This document shows positions 59,141 through 64,000 of a stretch of 64,000 nt of DNA, one piece after another. A program made the position numbers and the translations under genes. The stretch's first letter is position 1. Each line of letters begins with the position of its first letter. This DNA comes from Vicugna pacos. Its lineage: Eukaryota; Chordata; Mammalia; Artiodactyla; Camelidae. Below the pieces are notes generated by a model. That model was not told the origin of the DNA, did not search any database, and was given only the letters and a program-made list of their open reading frames with translations. The DNA lies in assembly GCF_048564905.1 (NCBI RefSeq), contig NC_132999.1:53383701-53447700 (forward strand), in the 5' to 3' direction.

Positions 59141-60900
59141 GGTCCTCTGACTGCGTCACTGGGGCCCCTCACTGCCACGGTCGAGCCTTCATGTGGAAGC
59201 TCTTTCTGGAGCAGGGGTTCTTACCTGCGTGCAGGCTCCCGGGTTCCTGCAACTCCCTGCAATTGTGAGTACAAGTGCATTTTTTTCTGGGGAGAGCACC
59301 CGAACTATCGCTAGATTCTTGAAGGATCTGTGACCCAGGAAAGCAGAGTCCTTATTTTGGAAAAGAGAGGCCACATCTTGCTGAGGTCCAGAGAAGACCC
59401 AGGTCTTGACAGTCCACAGGGGCTGTCCTGGAACCGGGTGTCCTAACATGGCCAGAAATTAATCCAGGCCTCCCCAGCTGCCTAAGACATACTCATCCCT
59501 TTGTCCATTGTACCCCAGGCCTGCCCTGTGGAGGGAACCATGATCTGAGGGAAAAGACTTGGCCTTTGGTGCTGTCCTGAGCCTTTCACTCTGAGCCTCA
59601 TCTGTAAAATGGGAATGACACCAACACAGGGCTATTGTGAAGGATAAATGAGATAGTGTGTCAAGTGCCTGGTGCATAGCAGGTTGGTCCCCCTCAGTAA
59701 TTTTGTATTAATTACTGTGGTACCTGCCACAAGCCACGTGCCTGGGCCAAGGAACTCACGGTCTGTAGAAGCTGAGGTGGAGGGTGCTTAGGTAACTTCA
59801 GGGATCATCTAAGGGATGCAGGCTGTAGTGCATACTTTTGAGTGAGAGGACACAAGATCAGGTCTTTGTGATGAACAAAGTACCCCTGTGAAGGGAGTGG
59901 CATCAGATGGGGCTACGATAAAGGATGAAGATCCTAGGGGCTTAAGATGTGAGTGTGGGCAGAGGGAGGATTCCTGGTGGAGGGAGCTGTGTGAACAAAG
60001 GCTCAGGGTATGTTAAAGGTAGGAGACTGTTCCATGGAAGCTCTGAACAGGGACTAAGAGGAGGATGAGGCTGTCAAGATGAATTTAGGTGGCGACCTGA
60101 GTGAAAAGCCTTTGCGTGCCTCTGAGCTGTGGCAGACTGCTAAGCTACTGGTTGGCAGCATTAGGTCTGAGCTAGAGGTGGACTGATGTGGTATTGTATG
60201 CAGGAGGGCAAGAGGCTGGGCTTCCGGTAGGGAGTTAGGGGTGAGAGATGTGCAGCCAGTGGGGATGGAGATAGAATCAGTTAAGGAGATGCATAGAAGG
60301 AGGTTCTGACTTTTGCCCCCACGTTCTTGGCTTGGTAGGCAAGTATAAAAGGTCAGAAGAGAACGGCCACCTTCTCTCTCCAGTTACCCCCACCATTTGC
60401 CCCAGGATTGTGGCTGGGACCAGAGAAGAGTTAAAGTCTTGGAGGGTAGCTTTAACTTAGACTCGTGGTGTGACTGAGGCAGGTCTGAGGTGAGCTGGTG
60501 GCCCCTGTGTCAGTTTAGAAGGGGTGGGGCCAGCAGTACAGAGTGGAGGCTCAGCCTGGCTCTGCACTATGCGCTTCAAAACCCGCCCTAGTCTTCCCAA
60601 GAGCCCAGGCTGTTACAAAGGCACACAGGTAAGTAGGAAAGCTGGGCTTAGCTATTTTTATTGCCAGCCTAGGAGAATGGCCTGGAGACAAGTGAAATGC
60701 CAAGGTAACAGGGCTAATGGGTGACGGACCTTGGAAATGAACCCAGCTAGAGTTTCTGACTGGTAGGTCAGTCCGCCACCCATCCACACTGCTTCCGGCG
60801 TGGGCCACCAGGCTGCGCAGGACAAGTCCGTGCCAAGACCCTGGGCAGGACAAAGTGCCCGCTCGTCACTGAACTTTTTCCAACCACTTCTTCCCTGGAG
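59141..60900. other. KIF17-DDOST intergenic region
   Basis: About 1.8 kb holding a MIR at about 59560-59695 and L2-like sequence about 59930-60320. No exon or RNA gene recognised. Confidence 0.6.
59560..59695 (+). repeat. MIR SINE
   Basis: GAGCCTCATCTGTAAAATGG, GAAGGATAAATGAGATAGTG, GTGCCTGGTGCATAGCAGG: sense MIR. Confidence 0.65.
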
Positions 60901-60999
60901 ATCGTTGGGGTGGGGCCTGGTTTCTAGTCCCGACTCTGTCCTGGGTCAGTGAAGACCGAGAAGCTGCCCCCGGGTGGCTCCACCGCCGCCCCAGACCCT

Positions 61000-61423
61000 G
61001 TGCTGAGCGTGACGGCCCAGAACAGGACCAATTGGATGAAGAGGCGGGATCCCGCCCAAGCTCCGGCGGGAAGGCGGCTTCGGCTCCGGGCGGGAGCCCG
61101 GGATGGGCGGAGCCAAAAGGCGCTCGACCCTGTTGATTGGCCGCGGCAGCAGAGCTGTCTCTCTAGGATTGAGCCTTTTCATCTCGGGAGGCGGAGCCGC
61201 ACGCCCCTTTCGCCAATAGCCTTCAGAGAATCCGCCTCCTACCAGGGCACTTCCGGTGGTGCTCCTGGATCCTCACGATCGGAGAAGCGACTACGGATTC
61301 CCAGCCCTGGCTTACCGGAGTCACTTCCGGGTGATACTCCACGACCGCGAGCTGCGATTGGGCGACCATAGAAGAGGCACTTCCGGTGTCCAGGAGCTTG
61401 GGTTCTTTGGTAGGAGCAGGAAG
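61000..61423 (+). promoter_or_regulatory. DDOST: DDOST promoter and 5' leader
   Basis: GC-rich housekeeping-type promoter. Three ACTTCCGG ETS/GABPA-type sites at 61249-61256, 61323-61330 and 61379-61386; the last is 38 bp before the ATG and probably near the start site. CCAAT boxes lie at 61028-61032 and 61213-61217 and in reverse at 61031-61035, 61136-61140 and 61357-61361. No TATA box seen. Confidence 0.7.
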
Positions 61424-61577
61424 ATGGAGCTCGGCGCCGCGGTCCGTGCTTGGTCCCTCTTGTGGCTGCTGCTGCCCTTACTTGGCCTGGTCGGCGCCAG
61501 CGGTCCCCGCACCTTAGTGCTGCTGGACAACCTCAACCTGCGGGAGACGCATTCGCTTTTCTTCCGGAGCCTGAAGG
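61424..61577 (+). CDS. DDOST: DDOST exon 1 (coding part)
   Basis: 51 codons plus one base: signal peptide and the first mature strand, ending FFRSLK. Donor GTGAGA. The ATG context is GGAAGATGG. Confidence 0.94.
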
Positions 61578-61898
61578 GTGAGACTGGGGTGCGAGGGGGC
61601 AGCGGGTGAAAGTCTGGGGTTGGAAGCCCGAGAACATCGGCCACCCTCTCTCCAACTCGTTTTCCACGAGGTCTGACCTGCTGCTAGTGAGGCGGGAGGA
61701 TTTCGGGGGAGAACAGTCGTGATCTCTGCATTGGTGATTTCCCTTTGCGTCCCGTCTGCCTCAGCTCCCTGTTTTCTTCTCGTCCAGATCGGGGCTTTGA
61801 ACTCACATTCAAGACCGCAGATGACCCCAGCCTGTCCCTCATTAAGTACGGGGAGTTCCTCTATGACAATCTCATCATCTTCTCCCCTTCGGTAGAAG
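61424..61898 (+). CDS. DDOST: DDOST (OST48), oligosaccharyltransferase 48 kDa subunit; 5' part only
   Basis: Two coding exons are present, 61424-61577 and 61788-61898, together 88 codons plus one base; the rest lies beyond the window. It starts [10 protein letters not shown], then a hydrophobic [14 protein letters not shown] signal peptide. The mature protein would begin at [13 protein letters not shown], followed by [17 protein letters not shown] and [20 protein letters not shown]48 is an essential non-catalytic type I membrane subunit of the ER N-glycosylation complex. Human has a longer N-terminal form as I recall, but here the in-frame leader has no upstream ATG, so the start at 61424 is favoured. 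The gene is partial only because the window ends. Confidence 0.95.
61788..61898 (+). CDS. DDOST: DDOST exon 2
   Basis: 111 nt, [20 protein letters not shown] through FSPSVE, phase 1 in and out. Acceptor CTCGTCCAG, donor GTAAGG, after a short 210-nt intron. Confidence 0.95.
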
Positions 61899-64000
61899 GT
61901 AAGGACTGTGAGTCGCTTCTAGAACTGGGATTTGAGGCCCAGGACTAATTTATCACTTCCTTCAGGATCTTGGTCATGCTCTGGGTTATGGTATGGGTCG
62001 CCAGCCCTGGACACTGCTGCTACCAGAGAAAAGGAAACTGTTAACTTCTAACCTGGGCTTAGGTAGGGACGTCGTCTTTGCAAAAGACACAGCTGAGGAT
62101 TGTGGGATCAAGTGTTGTTGCAGACAGTAGCGGTCTTACCCGCTATTCTGTGAGGGGAGTTTTTCTCTGGAGAGGACCTGATAGGAAAGATGGACAGCCC
62201 TCTGGTTGGGTTTGCCTCTGTGGAAAGAGGATATGCATGCTGTTAATATGGTTTGCTATAAAGGGGCATTGGTGGTAGTTGGTCCTAAGAATTCAGAGGG
62301 AGTCATAGTTAGGCTGAAAAGAACCTTTAGTGATTATTTAATCCACCTCCCTTTTTGAGGCTGGATGGATATGCCCAGGGCTTAGCAGAGGGCTAGTTAT
62401 TGAACAGAATGAATATCTTTGCTAGATTTTTCCAGTTGACATTCCTGTGACAGAGAGCTTATTGTCTTATGAGGCAACCCACTCTGCCACTAGACAACTC
62501 TGTTAAGAAGTTCTTATATTAAACTTGGAGGAGGGTATAGCTCAGTGGTAGAGCATATGCTTAGCATGCACAAGGTTATGGGTTCAATCCCCAGTACCTC
62601 TGTTAAAAAAATAAAATATTTAAAAAATTTTTAAAAATTCTTATATTAAACTGAACTTTGTCTCCTACTTCCTGCTTTGTTTATTTAGGGAAGGGGAGGG
62701 AAAGGGTTTCTTACACTTCCCAGGGCCTTAGAGAATAGGTCTAATGCTTATTTTGCTTACAGACATAGCCTTCACATAAGCATGGCTTATTCATTTGTTT
62801 CTTCTCCAAACTAAATATCCCCAGTTCCTTGGGTGTTTCTCTTCTGCTGTGCTGTTTTGGTGAGCACCCTGGCCATTCTCTTCTTCAGTGGCTTGTTTAT
62901 CTTTTTCTTCAGAGGACACCAGTTGTTCCTGTTTGGAGTAAGACAGGACTGCTCTCTCTTCCTTCAATTGATGAAACTTAGGAAGTCTTTCATGTCATTG
63001 GCATCTACTTTATTCTCTATAGTTCTGGAGTATTTTTCCCAGATTCCCACTACTTATCAAGGTACCTCCAGCTCCTCTGCATAGTGTGCCTTTGGAATTG
63101 GTTTTTTGGAGAGAAGTGTAGTTGGAAGGATGTGACCCCAGATTGTACCAGTTCAAATCTTCCAGTCACTAGGCAGGTGAATGGAGCTCTTAGCTGGTTA
63201 ATTAGCATTTGTCAAGTTGCTACTGTGTTGTGTTGCAACTCCCAAATAGGTGCTGAACAGTGACAGAGAGCCTGTCCTTGAGGAGTCTTTCAGTCTGTCT
63301 TTGAGGAAATAAAAATAAGGGCTTGAGATAAGTTACCAAACCATGTGTTGGGATGTACAAGATGGAGTGGAGGGACTGTCCACATGCTCAGGAGGAGGAT
63401 GGGGCGTGTCACTGGGAGGGAGGGCGGTGGTGGGAGGTGGACCAGGAGGAGGCTGAAATAGGCTGTTGGTGGTGGGAGAAATAGCAGCGAGCCTAAAACA
63501 GTGTTTCACAAATCTTAGTCATTTCCCTACCTCCTTCATGATTTTTATCATATTTCCTATTGTTTGTGCCAATAATTAATATTTTTCTTCCAATTGACCT
63601 GCTTTAAAAAAAAAACTAAAATAACAGATTAAAAGAAAATGGTAATGAACCCATTATCACCACTGACAATGGAAAGCCAGTACCATCACTTGCTTTCAGC
63701 AGGTGGTAACTGTGAACAGGATGAATGCAGGGCTGTCAAGTTCTAGCCGATTCCTTGCCTGCTGAAGGCCTTGGGCCTGGGGCTTCCTCTTAGGAGACGA
63801 GTGAGTTTAGAGAAGCATTAAGATGAGTACGGAGCTGTGACCATTCTCTGTGATGGGAAAAGCTGGACAAATGGGAGTAACTCGCTCTGAGAGTCAGTGT
63901 TACTTGAAACCCTGCCCCACATCACTGCTGCCACCTTTTCTGCCCCCAGCGGGGTGAGAAAGCCTCTCGGGCACCCCAGGGGAGAAGGTGGTATGTGCTG
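61899..64000 (+). other. DDOST: DDOST intron 2, partial
   Basis: At least 2.1 kb to the window end. It contains one young-looking camelid SINE; the rest shows no exon and no confidently named repeat. Confidence 0.7.
62526..62637 (+). mobile_element. Camelid tRNA-derived SINE, young-looking
   Basis: GGTATAGCTCAGTGGTAGAG A box, GGGTTCAATCCCCAGTACC B-box region, AT-rich tail. Exact 15-bp duplications TTCTTATATTAAACT at 62511-62525 and 62638-62652. The best preserved of the five copies. Confidence 0.92.

Noticed and set aside
59141-60900. Possible small gene between KIF17 and DDOST
   Set aside because: Only MIR and L2-like repeats and short unrelated frames; no splice structure or conserved protein.
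61256-61423. In-frame upstream extension of DDOST
   Set aside because: It begins with GTG, not ATG. The leader before the signal peptide has no convincing start, so the ATG at 61424 is kept.
62526-62600. tRNA gene suggested by intact A and B boxes
   Set aside because: The A-rich tail and target duplications show it is a SINE copy, not a functional tRNA.

Overview
This window is a piece of a mammalian chromosome, most likely from a camelid (camel, llama or alpaca). The three genes are ordinary vertebrate genes with GT-AG introns. The lineage clue is a tRNA-derived SINE with a TAGCTCAGTGG A box, a GGTTCAATCC B box and an A-rich tail, present in five copies. I recognise it as the camelid Vic-1 type. 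No sequence search was possible, so gene names rest on recalled human proteins.

Layout. 1-4300 is intergenic, with old repeats and no recognisable exon. About 4300-17040 is SH2D5 on the + strand: a CpG-island promoter, a non-coding exon 1 ending at 4684, nine coding exons (8455-14978, 428 codons), and a 3' UTR with two candidate poly(A) signals (16411 and 17014). About 18030-59140 is KIF17 on the + strand: a CpG-island promoter, fifteen coding exons (18582-58605, 1026 codons) and a poly(A) signal at 59110. About 61000 to the window end is the 5' part of DDOST on the + strand: promoter, the first two coding exons (61424-61577 and 61788-61898) and part of intron 2. As I recall it, the human order at 1p36.12 is HP1BP3, SH2D5, KIF17, DDOST, all on one strand, so the locus is syntenic.

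The genes do not form a pathway. SH2D5 is a PTB/SH2 adaptor, KIF17 a homodimeric kinesin-2 motor for dendritic and ciliary cargo, and DDOST an ER oligosaccharyltransferase subunit. They are neighbours by ancient synteny, and each has its own GC-rich promoter.

Introns hold many old MIR and L2 copies, hAT and mariner-type DNA elements, MLT1-like LTR fossils and a 4 kb L1 cluster in KIF17 intron 11. I found no undescribed molecular system. The most useful leads are a possible frame-preserving cassette exon in the KIF17 tail, two NAGNAG acceptors in successive KIF17 tail introns, RFX X-box motifs in the KIF17 promoter and intron 3, and several cleanly dated retrotransposition scars, including one that is almost only a poly(T) tract.
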